64,000 nt of DNA from Aeromicrobium endophyticum (GCF_003586285.1 NZ_QUBR01000002.1:868001-932000); one strand, 5' to 3'. Shown: positions 33,182 to 41,612, counted from the first letter of the stretch. Translations and numbers: made by a program. The notes: generated by a model not told the origin, from the sequence alone.

Positions 33182-33946
33182 ATGACCTCTGCACTCAGGC
33201 CCGGTGCGGAGCCGTTCGCGGCAGCCGGTGGTCGCACCGGATTCCTGCTGAGCCACGGCTTCACGGGCTCCCCCGCGTCGATGACGCCGTGGGCCCGGCA
33301 CCTCGCCGGGCTGGGCCACACCGTGCGGGTCCCCCGGCTCCCGGGACACGGCACGACGTGGCAGGAGATGAACCGCACCCGATGGGACGACTGGTACGGC
33401 GAGCTCGATGCCGCCCTCACCGAGCTGCGCGGCCAGTGCGACCGCGTGGTGGTCGCCGGGCTCTCGATGGGTGGCTGCCTGGCGCTGCGACTGGCCGAGC
33501 AGCGCACGTCCGAGGTCGACGCGGTGGTGCTGGTCAACCCGGCCGTCAACGTCCGGCGTCTCGACGTCAAGCTCGTGCCGGCCCTCCAGTGGGTCGTCCC
33601 GTCGATGCCCGGCATCGGCAACGACATCAAGAAGCCCGGTCAGGACGAGGTCGGCTACGACCGCACGCCCCTCAAGGCCCTCGCCTCGCAGCTGAGGATG
33701 TGGAAGGACGTGCGCGCGCACCTGTCACAGGTCACGCAGCCCCTGCTGATGTTCCGCTCGACCGACGACCACGTGGTCGACGACTCGTCGCAGGCGATCA
33801 TCCTCGACGGCGTCTCGTCGCAGGTCGCCGAGCTCGTCACGCTGCACGACAGCTTCCACGTCGCGACGCTCGACCACGACGCCGAGCTCGTCTTCACCCG
33901 CACCGACGCCTTCGTGGCCGAGCACCTCGAGACCGCGCATGAGTGA
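33182..33946 (+). CDS. Alpha/beta hydrolase, Est30/monoacylglycerol lipase-like
   Basis: A 254-aa serine hydrolase: LLSHGFTGSPASM (oxyanion loop), VVAGLSMGGCLALRLA (nucleophile Ser near 99), a late Asp in RSTDDHVV and His in LHDSFHVATLDHD. The GLSMGG elbow and size match bacterial carboxylesterases that cleave short acyl esters or monoacylglycerol. The ATG at 33182 is taken because the conserved fold begins right after it; GGAGG sits only 1 nt before, which is tight. It overlaps the next gene by 8 bp. Confidence 0.88.
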   Translation: MTSALRPGAEPFAAAGGRTGFLLSHGFTGSPASMTPWARHLAGLGHTVRVPRLPGHGTTWQEMNRTRWDDWYGELDAALTELRGQCDRVVVAGLSMGGCLALRLAEQRTSEVDAVVLVNPAVNVRRLDVKLVPALQWVVPSMPGIGNDIKKPGQDEVGYDRTPLKALASQLRMWKDVRAHLSQVTQPLLMFRSTDDHVVDDSSQAIILDGVSSQVAELVTLHDSFHVATLDHDAELVFTRTDAFVAEHLETAHE

Positions 33947-34328
33947 GCGCGACGACTTCGACCGCATCGTCGAGGGGCTCGACCTCGACCTGTCGTTCAT
34001 CGACGAGCCGCTGCCCGAGCCCGAGCCGGCTCCTGCACCTGCTCCCGCGCCCGTCGACGACTCGCCCGGCGAGGACGAGGCCTTCTACCGTCAGGTCGAC
34101 GCCGCACCGCTCCTGCCACGTCGCCGCGACATCGTGCTGGCCTGGGCCGGCGTCATCGGCGCCCCCTTGGCGCTCGTGCTCGCGACCGTGGCCCACGTCC
34201 TCCTCGACCGGGCGGTCGTGGCGGGGGCCGCGCTCATCTTCGTGGCTTCGGCGATCTACCTGTTCTTGCAGCTGCCCGAACACGGGCCCTCGCGCCGGGA
34301 CTGGCCGGACGACGGCGCCGTGCTGTGA
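33939..34328 (+). CDS. Hypothetical two-helix membrane protein
   Basis: A 129-aa protein with an acidic, proline-rich N-terminus (FIDEPLPEPEPAPAPAPAP), then two membrane segments (about 67-84 and 92-110) and a short tail. It is coupled to the esterase by an 8-bp overlap. Its last 95 bp run antisense into the end of a ROK kinase gene. I do not recognise the family. Confidence 0.7.
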   Translation: MSERDDFDRIVEGLDLDLSFIDEPLPEPEPAPAPAPAPVDDSPGEDEAFYRQVDAAPLLPRRRDIVLAWAGVIGAPLALVLATVAHVLLDRAVVAGAALIFVASAIYLFLQLPEHGPSRRDWPDDGAVL

Positions 34329-35271
34329 TGCGAGCCATGTCGGCCGCGCCGATCAGCCCGGCCTCCGGACCGAGGTGCGCCCGCACGATCCTGGCCTCGG
34401 CGCGGTAGCCGCGCCCCGTCAGCGTGCGTGAGAACGCCGCGCGTGCCGGGCCGATGAGCAGCTGATCGGCATCGCTCACGCCGCCGCCGATCACGAACAT
34501 GCCCGGATCGAGCGCGGCGGCCAGGTTGGCGATGCCCACGCCGAGCCAGTCGCCGACGTCGGCGATCCACTCGACGGCCTCGGCGTTGCCCGCTCTCGCG
34601 TGCGCCGTGACCAGGTGTCCCTCTATCCGCTCGACGGTGCCGCCGGCATCGGCCAGCATGAGCTTGCCGAGCTCGGTGCCGTCGGTCGCTGCGGCGCGGG
34701 CGCGCCGGGTCAGCACCCGGCCGCTGGCGTACTGCTCCCAGCAGCCCTGGTTGCCGCACTCGCACTGGTTGCCGTTGGGGACGACCTGCATGTGGCCGAA
34801 CTCCCCGGCGATGCCGAACTGGCCGCGGTAGGGCTGGCCGTCGATGACGATGGCGCCGCCGATGCCGGTGCCGAGCGTGATCAGCACGAGATCGGCCTCG
34901 TTCTGCGCGGCACCGAAGCGCCACTCGGCCCAGCCGGCGGCGTTGGCGTCGTTGTCGACCAGGACGGGCAGGCCCGTGCGGCGAGCCACCGAGTCGCGCA
35001 GCGGCTCGTGGCGCCACGCCAGGTGGGGAGCGAACAGCACGGTCGACTGCGTCGCGTCGACGAAGCCCGCCGCACCCACGCCGATGGCTCGGATGTGGTG
35101 CTCGCGACGGAACTCCTCGGTGATCGACGCGATCGCGTCGATCACCTCGAGGGGCTCGGTCGTCGGCGTCTCACGCTTCAGGCGGGCCAGGACGTGACCG
35201 TCCTCGTCGACGACGCCGGCAGCGATCTTGGTGCCGCCGATGTCGATGCCCACGGCCAGCTTGTCGGCCAT
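34234..35271 (-). CDS. ROK-family sugar kinase, glucokinase type (copy 1)
   Basis: A 345-aa kinase. It shows the phosphate loop LAVGIDIGGTKIAAGVV, VDNDANAAGWAE (catalytic Asp), LITLGTGIGGAIV, and the zinc motif GHMQVVPNGNQCECGNQGCWEQYASG. These match bacterial glucokinases such as Streptomyces GlkA; another hexose is possible. The start codon shares one base with the stop of the second ROK gene (TGATG). The basic tail (RRRRPASPGARARVRAAARTG in part) extends beyond the usual ROK end and overlaps the opposite gene by 95 bp. Confidence 0.9.
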   Translation of the reverse strand: MADKLAVGIDIGGTKIAAGVVDEDGHVLARLKRETPTTEPLEVIDAIASITEEFRREHHIRAIGVGAAGFVDATQSTVLFAPHLAWRHEPLRDSVARRTGLPVLVDNDANAAGWAEWRFGAAQNEADLVLITLGTGIGGAIVIDGQPYRGQFGIAGEFGHMQVVPNGNQCECGNQGCWEQYASGRVLTRRARAAATDGTELGKLMLADAGGTVERIEGHLVTAHARAGNAEAVEWIADVGDWLGVGIANLAAALDPGMFVIGGGVSDADQLLIGPARAAFSRTLTGRGYRAEARIVRAHLGPEAGLIGAADMARITARRRRPASPGARARVRAAARTGRSPKPRR

Positions 35272-36251
35272 CAGGCCCCCCTCGTCGCGGTGGTAGGTGT
35301 TGACGTCGCCGGTTCGGTGCGAGCGAGGTCGGCGGCCCCGATGATGCCCGCCTCGTTGCCCAAGGCCGCAAGACGAAGCGCTGCCTGTGGACGGTGGGCC
35401 CGGGCCGGGAGATGCGTCTCGAAGGCCTCGACCAGGTGCGTCATGAGCAGGTCGCCGGCAGCGCCGACGCCACCGCCGATCGCGATGACGCTGGGGTCGA
35501 GGATCGTGGCCAGCACCGCGGCTCCCTCGCCGATCCAGCGACCGAGGTCGGCGAGCAGGTCGACCGCCATGGGATCGCCCTCCTGCGCGAGCTTCGTGAC
35601 GGCCGGGCCCGTGATGCGGCTCAGGTCGCCGCCGCCGAGGGCCGCGATGGCCTCGGAGCCCGGGTCGCCGTTGGTGACACGCTCGCGGGCGTCGCGGACC
35701 AAGGCGCTGCCGCTGCCGTACTGCTCGTAGCAGCCACGCTGCCCGCAGCCGCACAGGATGCCGTCGGGGACGATGCGCATGTGCCCGATCTCGGCCGCGA
35801 CGCCGAAGCCGCCGCGGAACAGCTGGCCGCGGTGCACGATGCCGCCGCCGATGCCCGTGCCGACCGTGATGAGCAACAGGTCGTCGGTGTCCTCGCCGGC
35901 ACCGAACCGGAACTCGCCCCACGCCGCGGCGTTGGCGTCGTTCTCGACCACCACGGGCAGGTCGACGAGGGCGGCGACGTGCTCGCCCAGAGGCTCCTCG
36001 CGCCAGTCGATGTTGGGGGCGAACCGCACGGTCGAGCGGTCCTCGCCCACGAAGCCCGCCGCACCGATGCCGATGCCGGAGGCCTTCTCGTCGCCGGTGA
36101 GGCGCTCGACCAGATCGGCGACGACGGCCGGGATCTTGGTCGCGTCGGCCGGGGTGGGCTCGGCGACCGAGTCGAGGATGTCGCCGGCCTCGGACACCAG
36201 TCCGGCCGCGATCTTGGTGCCGCCGATGTCGACGCCGATGGCCAGGGTCAC
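35271..36251 (-). CDS. ROK-family sugar kinase, glucokinase type (copy 2)
   Basis: A 326-aa paralogue of the neighbouring kinase, with the same motifs: LAIGVDIGGTKIAAGLV, VENDANAAAWGE, LITVGTGIGGGIV and zinc motif GHMRIVPDGILCGCGQRGCYEQYGSG. The two genes form a tandem duplication that has since diverged. The GTG at 36251 overlaps the stop of the upstream small gene by 4 bp. Confidence 0.9.
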   Translation of the reverse strand: MTLAIGVDIGGTKIAAGLVSEAGDILDSVAEPTPADATKIPAVVADLVERLTGDEKASGIGIGAAGFVGEDRSTVRFAPNIDWREEPLGEHVAALVDLPVVVENDANAAAWGEFRFGAGEDTDDLLLITVGTGIGGGIVHRGQLFRGGFGVAAEIGHMRIVPDGILCGCGQRGCYEQYGSGSALVRDARERVTNGDPGSEAIAALGGGDLSRITGPAVTKLAQEGDPMAVDLLADLGRWIGEGAAVLATILDPSVIAIGGGVGAAGDLLMTHLVEAFETHLPARAHRPQAALRLAALGNEAGIIGAADLARTEPATSTPTTATRGA

Positions 36252-36580
36252 TTCTTCTCCTCGGGAGTGAGGGCGGTCTCGACGAGGTCGCGCAGGGAGC
36301 GCGCCAGGTCGGTGGCCGACCGCGTCACCGACGCGATGGCGTCGGGGTTGTCGCGCACGAAGCCGACGACCTGGCACACGGGGCACCACGAGGTCGAGCA
36401 CGTGTGGTCATGAGAGGCCTGGTCGCCGGTGGTGTGGTCGCCGGCGGGTTGACTGCCGGCGTCGGCCTGCGACGTCACGGCGCGGAACAGCTTGAAAGCC
36501 TCCTGCGCCACGGAGCCCACGGGCTCGGCGTCGTGGGACGGGTCGTCGACCCGCGGGGCGGCCGGGTCCGGCCCGCTCAC
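36248..36580 (-). CDS. Conserved small protein with Cys-rich motif
   Basis: A 110-aa protein: Pro/Asp-rich start, QEAFKLFRAV, then His/Asp-rich spacer, CSTSWCPVCQVVGFV (three Cys near 67-75, zinc-like), and a helix ATDLARSLRDLVETAL. It overlaps both neighbours by 4 bp (GTGA), so it is tightly coupled to the SRPBCC protein and the ROK kinase. A similar small gene sits in this place in other actinobacteria; its function is unknown. Confidence 0.75.
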   Translation of the reverse strand: MSGPDPAAPRVDDPSHDAEPVGSVAQEAFKLFRAVTSQADAGSQPAGDHTTGDQASHDHTCSTSWCPVCQVVGFVRDNPDAIASVTRSATDLARSLRDLVETALTPEEKK

Positions 36581-37014
36581 CGGGCCTCGACCTGCTTCTT
36601 CAACCCCTTGAGAGCGGTGTCGATGATGACCTTCTCGGCCTTGCGCTTGAGCATGCCCAGCAAAGGGATCGAGACGTCGACGGCCAGCTGGTACGTGACG
36701 CGCGTCTGCCCCTGCCCGGCCGGCTCGAGGATGTAGGCACCGTCCATCGACTTGAGCATCGACCCGGGCTCGACCAGGCTCCACGAGACCGTGCGGTCGC
36801 CGTCCCAGACGTAGCCGAGGTCGTACTCGTCGCGGATCGGGGTGGCGTCGAGCACGAAGTGCACGCGCTCGGCCCGGCCGTCGGGTGCGGCCGACACGAC
36901 GTCGGCGGTCTTCATGCCCGTGGCCCAGGTCGGGTAGGAGGCGAAGTCGGCGATGACGTCCATGATCTCGTCAGCCGATGCATCGATGACGATGTCGCTG
37001 GTGGTCCGCGCCAT
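36577..37014 (-). CDS. SRPBCC-family lipid/ligand-binding protein
   Basis: A 145-aa protein with the START-like fold (TTSDIVIDASADEIMDVIADFASYPTWA ... TRVTYQLAVDVSIPLLGML). Members bind hydrophobic ligands or polyketide intermediates; the closest neighbours in actinobacteria lie beside fadD15-like ligases, as here. The ATG at 37014 follows GAGGAGGGG. First gene of the operon continuing into the Cys-rich protein and the two ROK kinases. Confidence 0.88.
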   Translation of the reverse strand: MARTTSDIVIDASADEIMDVIADFASYPTWATGMKTADVVSAAPDGRAERVHFVLDATPIRDEYDLGYVWDGDRTVSWSLVEPGSMLKSMDGAYILEPAGQGQTRVTYQLAVDVSIPLLGMLKRKAEKVIIDTALKGLKKQVEAR

Positions 37015-37111
37015 CACCCCTCCTCGTGCCGCTCCAGTGTGAGCCCCCATGCTAGTGGCTCGGCGAGCCTCGCAGCCCGTGGGCTCCCCCGCGTCGCCCG
37101 CCGCGTGCGAG

Positions 37112-37117
37112 TAGCGT
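37112..37117 (+). promoter_or_regulatory. -10 box for the acyl-CoA ligase gene
   Basis: TAGCGT, 7 nt before the GTG at 37125 (leaderless type). Confidence 0.45.
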
Positions 37118-37124
37118 TCCGTAC

Positions 37125-38858
37125 GTGACCGAGCCTTCGACGCCCTCGTTGGGCAACCTCAGCGACGACATCCTCGACCGCCTTCCCGCCCACGGCGACG
37201 ACATCGCCCTGGCGCGCTCCGAGGGCGACACCTGGGTCGACGTGACGCTCGCGGAGTTCCACCGTGACGTCGTCGCCGTGGCCAAGGGCCTGGTGGGCGC
37301 CGGTGTCGCCCCCGGCGACCGCGTCGTGCTGCTGTCGAAGACGCGGTACGAGTGGACCGTCGCCGACTACGCGATCTGGTGGACCGGCGCGGTGACCGTG
37401 CCGATCTACGAGACGTCGTCCGCGGCGCAGATCGCCTGGATCCTGTCCGACTCCGGAGCCGTCGCCGCGATCGTCGAGAACGACGGGCACCTGTCGAAGA
37501 TCGAGCAGGCCCGCGCCGAGGCTCCCGTTCTCGAGCACGTCTGGACGATCGACACCGGCGACCTCGACGACCTCAGGTCGGCCGGCGCCGGCGTCACCGA
37601 CGACGACCTCGAGAAGCGTCGCTCCGCACTCACCAGCGACACGCTCGCGACGCTGATCTACACGTCCGGCACCACCGGGCGCCCCAAGGGATGCTGCCTG
37701 ACGCACGGCAACTTCCGCTACGAGCTCGAAGCGGCCACCGAGCAGCTCACCGACCTGTTCACCGCCGAGGGCGCGTCGACGCTGCTCTTCCTGCCGCTCG
37801 CCCACGTCTTCGCGCGCGTCATCCAGGTCGGTGCGATCCGGTCGGGCGCCCGGCTGGGGCACACCGCCGACGTCAAGGACCTCGTGACGCACCTCGGCAC
37901 CTTCCACCCGACCTTCGTCCTGGCCGTCCCGCGCGTGTTCGAGAAGGTGTTCAACTCGGCCAGCGGCAAGGCGTACGCCGACGGCAAGGGCAAGATCTTC
38001 GACCGCGCCGTGCAGACCGCGATCGGCTACAGCCGCGCGCTCGACGACGGCCGTCCCGGCCTGGCGCTGCGCGCCCGCCACGCACTGTTCGACCGGCTCG
38101 TCTACGGCAAGCTGCGCGACGCGCTGGGCGGCGAGGCGCAGTGGGCCATCTCCGGCGGCGCGCCGCTCGGTGACCGGCTCGCCCACTTCTACCGGGGCAT
38201 CGGCGTGACGGTCCTCGAGGGCTACGGGCTGACCGAGACGACCGCCGCCCTGTGCGTCAACACCCCTGACGACCAGCGCATCGGCACCGTCGGACGTCCG
38301 CTGCCCGGCACCGAGGTACGCGTCGGCGACGACGGCGAGCTGAGCTTCCGCGGCGACCAGGTCTTCGGCGGCTACTGGCACAACGACGAGGCCACGGCCG
38401 AGGCCGTCGACGCCGACGGGTGGTTCGCCACGGGCGACCTGGGCGAGGTCGACGACGACGGCTTCGTGCGCATCACCGGGCGCAAGAAGGAGATCATCGT
38501 CACCGCCGGCGGCAAGAACGTCGCGCCGGCCGTGCTCGAGGACCGCGTGCGGGCGCACCCCCTGGTGAGCCAGTGCCTCGTCGTGGGCGACGGCAAGCCG
38601 TTCGTCGCGGCACTCGTCACGATCGACGAGGAGGCCTGGACGGGCCGCCTCGACGATCCCGAGCTGCTGGCCGAGGTGCAGAAGGCCGTCGACGACGCCA
38701 ACTCACAGGTCTCGCAGGCCGAGTCGATCCGCAAGTTCGAGATCCTGCCCGAGGACTGGACCGAGGAGAACGGCTACCTGACGCCGTCGTTCAAGGTCAA
38801 GCGCAACGCGGTGCTGCGCGACTATCACGACACCGTCGAGGCGCTCTTCGTCAGGTAG
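37125..38858 (+). CDS. Long-chain fatty acid-CoA ligase (FadD15-like)
   Basis: Activates fatty acids to acyl-CoA via acyl-AMP. The 577-aa protein has the AMP-binding P-loop LIYTSGTTGRPKGCCLTHGN near 178, LLFLPLAHVFARV, the YGLTETTAALC motif, WFATGDLGEVDDDGFVRITGRKKEIIVTAGGKN and a C-terminal FKVKRNAVL lysine loop. Rv2187 (fadD15) occupies this position in M. tuberculosis. Its end overlaps the convergent protease-like gene by 34 bp. Confidence 0.93.
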   Translation: MTEPSTPSLGNLSDDILDRLPAHGDDIALARSEGDTWVDVTLAEFHRDVVAVAKGLVGAGVAPGDRVVLLSKTRYEWTVADYAIWWTGAVTVPIYETSSAAQIAWILSDSGAVAAIVENDGHLSKIEQARAEAPVLEHVWTIDTGDLDDLRSAGAGVTDDDLEKRRSALTSDTLATLIYTSGTTGRPKGCCLTHGNFRYELEAATEQLTDLFTAEGASTLLFLPLAHVFARVIQVGAIRSGARLGHTADVKDLVTHLGTFHPTFVLAVPRVFEKVFNSASGKAYADGKGKIFDRAVQTAIGYSRALDDGRPGLALRARHALFDRLVYGKLRDALGGEAQWAISGGAPLGDRLAHFYRGIGVTVLEGYGLTETTAALCVNTPDDQRIGTVGRPLPGTEVRVGDDGELSFRGDQVFGGYWHNDEATAEAVDADGWFATGDLGEVDDDGFVRITGRKKEIIVTAGGKNVAPAVLEDRVRAHPLVSQCLVVGDGKPFVAALVTIDEEAWTGRLDDPELLAEVQKAVDDANSQVSQAESIRKFEILPEDWTEENGYLTPSFKVKRNAVLRDYHDTVEALFVR

Positions 38859-40102
38859 GCCTGCCAGTCGGACGTCAGCTCGGCGACCGACAGCCCGAAC
38901 CTCGCCCGCAGGGCGCGGTCGACCGGCTCGCCGCCGAGGACGTCACGGTAGAACGCGACGACGTCGGTCGGCGGATGCTGCTCGCCGAGCATGCGGAAGA
39001 CCATCCACGTCGACTCGTACACCGCGCCGAGGCCGTGCTGGGTCGACCCGAAGTCGGCGTCGGTCGGCAGGGCACGTGGCACACGGCCGGCCCGCACCTC
39101 GGCGAGGATCTGCCCGGCGCTGACCGACAGCGGAGCGGTGTCGTCCCGCAGCGCGACGTAGTCGGCGAAGCCCTCGACGACCCAGTTGACGGCCGTCGTG
39201 CCGACGGCCGACGTCAGCACGTGCGTCGCCTCGTGGGTCAGCACGACCTGGGCTGCACGCCGGTCCATCGTGGCGAACACCGCGGGATTCAGCACGACGA
39301 CCGGGTCGGTCGCGGTCTCGTCGCCGTCGATGCCGGTCGTGACGGCCGCGACCTGGGCCACGGCCGCCTCGTCCTGACCCAGCAGCGCGGCCATCTGGGC
39401 CTGGCTGTGCGGCGAGACGATCGTGAGGTCTCCGCCGACACCGCGCACGGTGCGCTCGACGGCGGCACGGGCCGAGGTGACCATCTCGTCGATCGGCACG
39501 GCGGCGTCTCCCCCGCCGACCCGGATGACGGCGCGTCCCGGCTCCACGTCGACCGTCACGGCACCCAGCAGCCACAGCGGGACGCCTCCGTCGGCCGGCG
39601 CGGCGCCGACGAGGGACAGGTCGCCGTCGGCGGCCGGTGCCACCCGCAGCCGCACCGTGGACGTGCGGGTCACCTCGGGGTCGAGACCCGACCGCGCCGT
39701 GGCCCGCCACGACACGTCGACGGTCGCCGTCGCCGATCCGTCGGCCCGGTCGGCCACCTCGCCCCCGCTGACGTAGCGGAACGTGGCGCCCGGCTGGGCC
39801 ACGGCACGCAGCGACCGCCACGTGCGGCGGCCGAAGTCGCGACCGGCGGGCAGGTCGCCGGCCGCCGCGACGAACTGCTGCTCGGAGGTCGCGTCGGAGA
39901 GCGCGCGCAGCTGGGACGTCAAGCGGGTCGACGCGTCACGCGGGATGACCGCGGTCGCCGGGCCGTCGCTGGCGTCATCACGCCATGGCTGCTGCCACGC
40001 GAGCAGCGCCGCCGCCAGCACGGCCAGGACGACGGCCGCCGCCACGTTGGGCGACAGCCTCCGTGATCGCTCAGCCAACCCGCGCCGCGCGGGTGAAGCC
40101 AC
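38825..40102 (-). CDS. Exported zinc metallopeptidase-like protein (HEATH, peptidase MA-like)
   Basis: A 425-aa protein with an N-terminal membrane anchor (about 20-36), an unrecognised middle region of beta-rich character, and a gluzincin site: VVLTHEATHVLTSA near 289 with the third ligand Glu in WVVEGFADYVALRD near 308. The C-terminal part (YESTWMVFRMLGEQ... YRDVLGG) continues the fold. It is probably a secreted or surface-anchored protease; the substrate is unknown. It overlaps the NlpC/P60 gene by 32 bp, so the two are co-expressed and may both act on the wall. Start GTG 40102; a TTG 21 bp downstream is an alternative. Confidence 0.75.
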   Translation of the reverse strand: MASPARRGLAERSRRLSPNVAAAVVLAVLAAALLAWQQPWRDDASDGPATAVIPRDASTRLTSQLRALSDATSEQQFVAAAGDLPAGRDFGRRTWRSLRAVAQPGATFRYVSGGEVADRADGSATATVDVSWRATARSGLDPEVTRTSTVRLRVAPAADGDLSLVGAAPADGGVPLWLLGAVTVDVEPGRAVIRVGGGDAAVPIDEMVTSARAAVERTVRGVGGDLTIVSPHSQAQMAALLGQDEAAVAQVAAVTTGIDGDETATDPVVVLNPAVFATMDRRAAQVVLTHEATHVLTSAVGTTAVNWVVEGFADYVALRDDTAPLSVSAGQILAEVRAGRVPRALPTDADFGSTQHGLGAVYESTWMVFRMLGEQHPPTDVVAFYRDVLGGEPVDRALRARFGLSVAELTSDWQAYLTKSASTVS

Positions 40103-41087
40103 TCAGTCCGGTGATCTCGACGCTCTTGCCCGGACGCGGGGCGTGGACGACGCGACCGTTGCCCAGGTAGAGGCCGTCGTGCGACATGTCGCCGTAGGCC
40201 ACGATGTCGCCGGGCTGCAGCTGGTCCATCGGGACGGGCTTGCCGGCCGCGATCTGCGGACCGACGACGCGCGGGATCGAGACCCCGGCGGCAGCCCACG
40301 ACTTCATGACCAGGCCCGAGCAGTCCCAGCGGTCGGGACCCGTTCCGCCGTACACGTACGGATCGCCGATCTGGGCCATCGCGAAGGCCAGCGCCGTCTT
40401 GGCGCGGCCACCCGCGTCGACCTCGAAGTCGATGTCGGTGTTGCTGGTGTTGAACGCGGCCTGCTCGGCGGCCGTCAGGCGGGCGAGCTCGGCCTTGGCG
40501 GCCTCGTAGTCGCTGCGGATCGCGGCACGCTTGGCATCGGCGTCCTTGGTGGCGGCCGTCAGCGCCTTTTTGCGGTCCTGCAGCTGCGCTCGACGGTTCT
40601 TGAGCTCCTTGCTGGTGCGGCCGAACTGCTCGAGCGCATCGGCGCGCGTGTTGTTGAGCGCGCGGACGGCTCCCAGGCCGGCGAGGAACTGGTCGGGGTC
40701 GTCGCTGCTCAGCAGGTTGGCGGTCGGCCCCAGCGGGGCGTCGAGCTGCTGCTGGACGATGGCTCCGCTGAGCTCGTCGCGCTGCGCCGTGTAGACCGCC
40801 ATGCCGCTGGCGATGTCGGCCGAGAGGTCGTCGATCTCGGCCTGGGTCTGCTTGACCTGCTCGCCCAGCTGGTTGACCTGCTCGTTGGCCGCCTCGACGC
40901 GGCTGAACGCGGCCTCGACGTCCTTGACGGTGACCTTGGGCTCGGCCTGCGCGGACGGAACGGCCAGCAACCCCCCGGCGAGCGCGAGGGACGCGACGAG
41001 CGCCAGGCCGCGGCGCCTGGCCGGTCGGCGACGATGCTGGTCGTGCTGTGTCGAACCGTGCTGTGTCACGCGGTGGGCCATGCGCAC
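40071..41087 (-). CDS. NlpC/P60 peptidoglycan endopeptidase, RipC-like
   Basis: A 338-aa secreted wall hydrolase: basic start, signal peptide (about 26-48, ending PSAQAEP), a long coiled-coil domain (about 50-215), and an NlpC/P60 domain with DCSGLVMKSW (catalytic Cys near 254) and HDGLYLGNG (His). It cuts stem peptides during growth and separation. M. tuberculosis RipC is at the same place. The GTG at 41087 has AGGAG 6 nt upstream; ATG at 41081 is the alternative. A c-di-AMP riboswitch lies directly upstream. Confidence 0.93.
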   Translation of the reverse strand: MRMAHRVTQHGSTQHDQHRRRPARRRGLALVASLALAGGLLAVPSAQAEPKVTVKDVEAAFSRVEAANEQVNQLGEQVKQTQAEIDDLSADIASGMAVYTAQRDELSGAIVQQQLDAPLGPTANLLSSDDPDQFLAGLGAVRALNNTRADALEQFGRTSKELKNRRAQLQDRKKALTAATKDADAKRAAIRSDYEAAKAELARLTAAEQAAFNTSNTDIDFEVDAGGRAKTALAFAMAQIGDPYVYGGTGPDRWDCSGLVMKSWAAAGVSIPRVVGPQIAAGKPVPMDQLQPGDIVAYGDMSHDGLYLGNGRVVHAPRPGKSVEITGLSGFTRAARVG

Positions 41088-41106
41088 GTAGCTCTCCTAC
41101 ATCCTC

Positions 41107-41256
41107 GACGTCTACCGGGTGAGCTGACGGGTTCGGACCTCGGATTGCCCTACGCACGGCACCGCCCGGAGGCAGGCACAGCACGATTCACCCCACTTGC
41201 GTGGTTCCCCGGTTCGCCTCAGACATCTTCCCCATGGCTGCGGCGACTCGACGGTG
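41107..41256 (-). ncRNA. c-di-AMP riboswitch (ydaO/yuaA class)
   Basis: The 5' leader of the NlpC/P60 gene, read on the minus strand, contains the hallmark words of this class in order: GGCGAACCGGGGAACCACG, AGTGGGGTGAATCG, then after a variable stem TAGGGCAATCC and CCGAACCCGTCAGCTCACC with the closing GTAGACG. Actinobacterial copies of this class are known upstream of NlpC/P60 and rpf wall-hydrolase genes and shut them off when c-di-AMP is high. The 3' end lies about 9 nt before the AGGAG site, so control of translation or termination at that point is likely. Confidence 0.88.
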
Positions 41257-41306
41257 CGTCCGACACCGGCCTGGGAGGTCGGCGATCAACGGACGCACGA
41301 AATCCC

Positions 41307-41335
41307 ACTGTAGGTGCACCCATGGGTCAGTTCAA
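41307..41335 (-). promoter_or_regulatory. Promoter of the riboswitch transcript
   Basis: TTGAAC (41330-41335) and TACAGT (41307-41312) on the minus strand, 17 bp apart: a good housekeeping-sigma promoter. Start is predicted near 41300, about 45 nt upstream of the riboswitch core. Confidence 0.65.
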
Positions 41336-41372
41336 CTTGCTCGACGCCATGTCGGCCGATGTTCGAGATGCC

Positions 41373-41612
41373 TCAGACCGCCTGGGTCTCGGGTCCCGCG
41401 ACCGGGGTGACCAGGCGCAGTGGCGGCGTGAGCCCGGCGTCGGACAGCACCCCCAGCGCGGCCATCTCGTCGGCGTCGATCTCGATGCCGGCGGGCGGGG
41501 CGCCCAGCAGGAAGGTGACGACGCAGTCGCCGCACGCACTCGGGCTGCGGACGAGGCAGCGATCGCAGTCGACGACCACCGAGTCGGTGGGGTGGGACTC
41601 GTTCTCGGTCAT
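41373..41612 (-). CDS. Small Cys-rich protein (CxxC...CxxC)
   Basis: A 79-aa protein starting MTENESHPTDSVVVDCDRCL, then CLVRSPSACGDCVVTFLLG: two CxxC pairs likely to bind zinc or form a redox pair. The remainder is a short alpha/beta tail. The ATG at 41612 has GGAGG 7 nt upstream; an in-frame ATG at 41636 lacks it. A protein of this type lies at this place in other actinobacteria; no function is known. Confidence 0.78.
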   Translation of the reverse strand: MTENESHPTDSVVVDCDRCLVRSPSACGDCVVTFLLGAPPAGIEIDADEMAALGVLSDAGLTPPLRLVTPVAGPETQAV

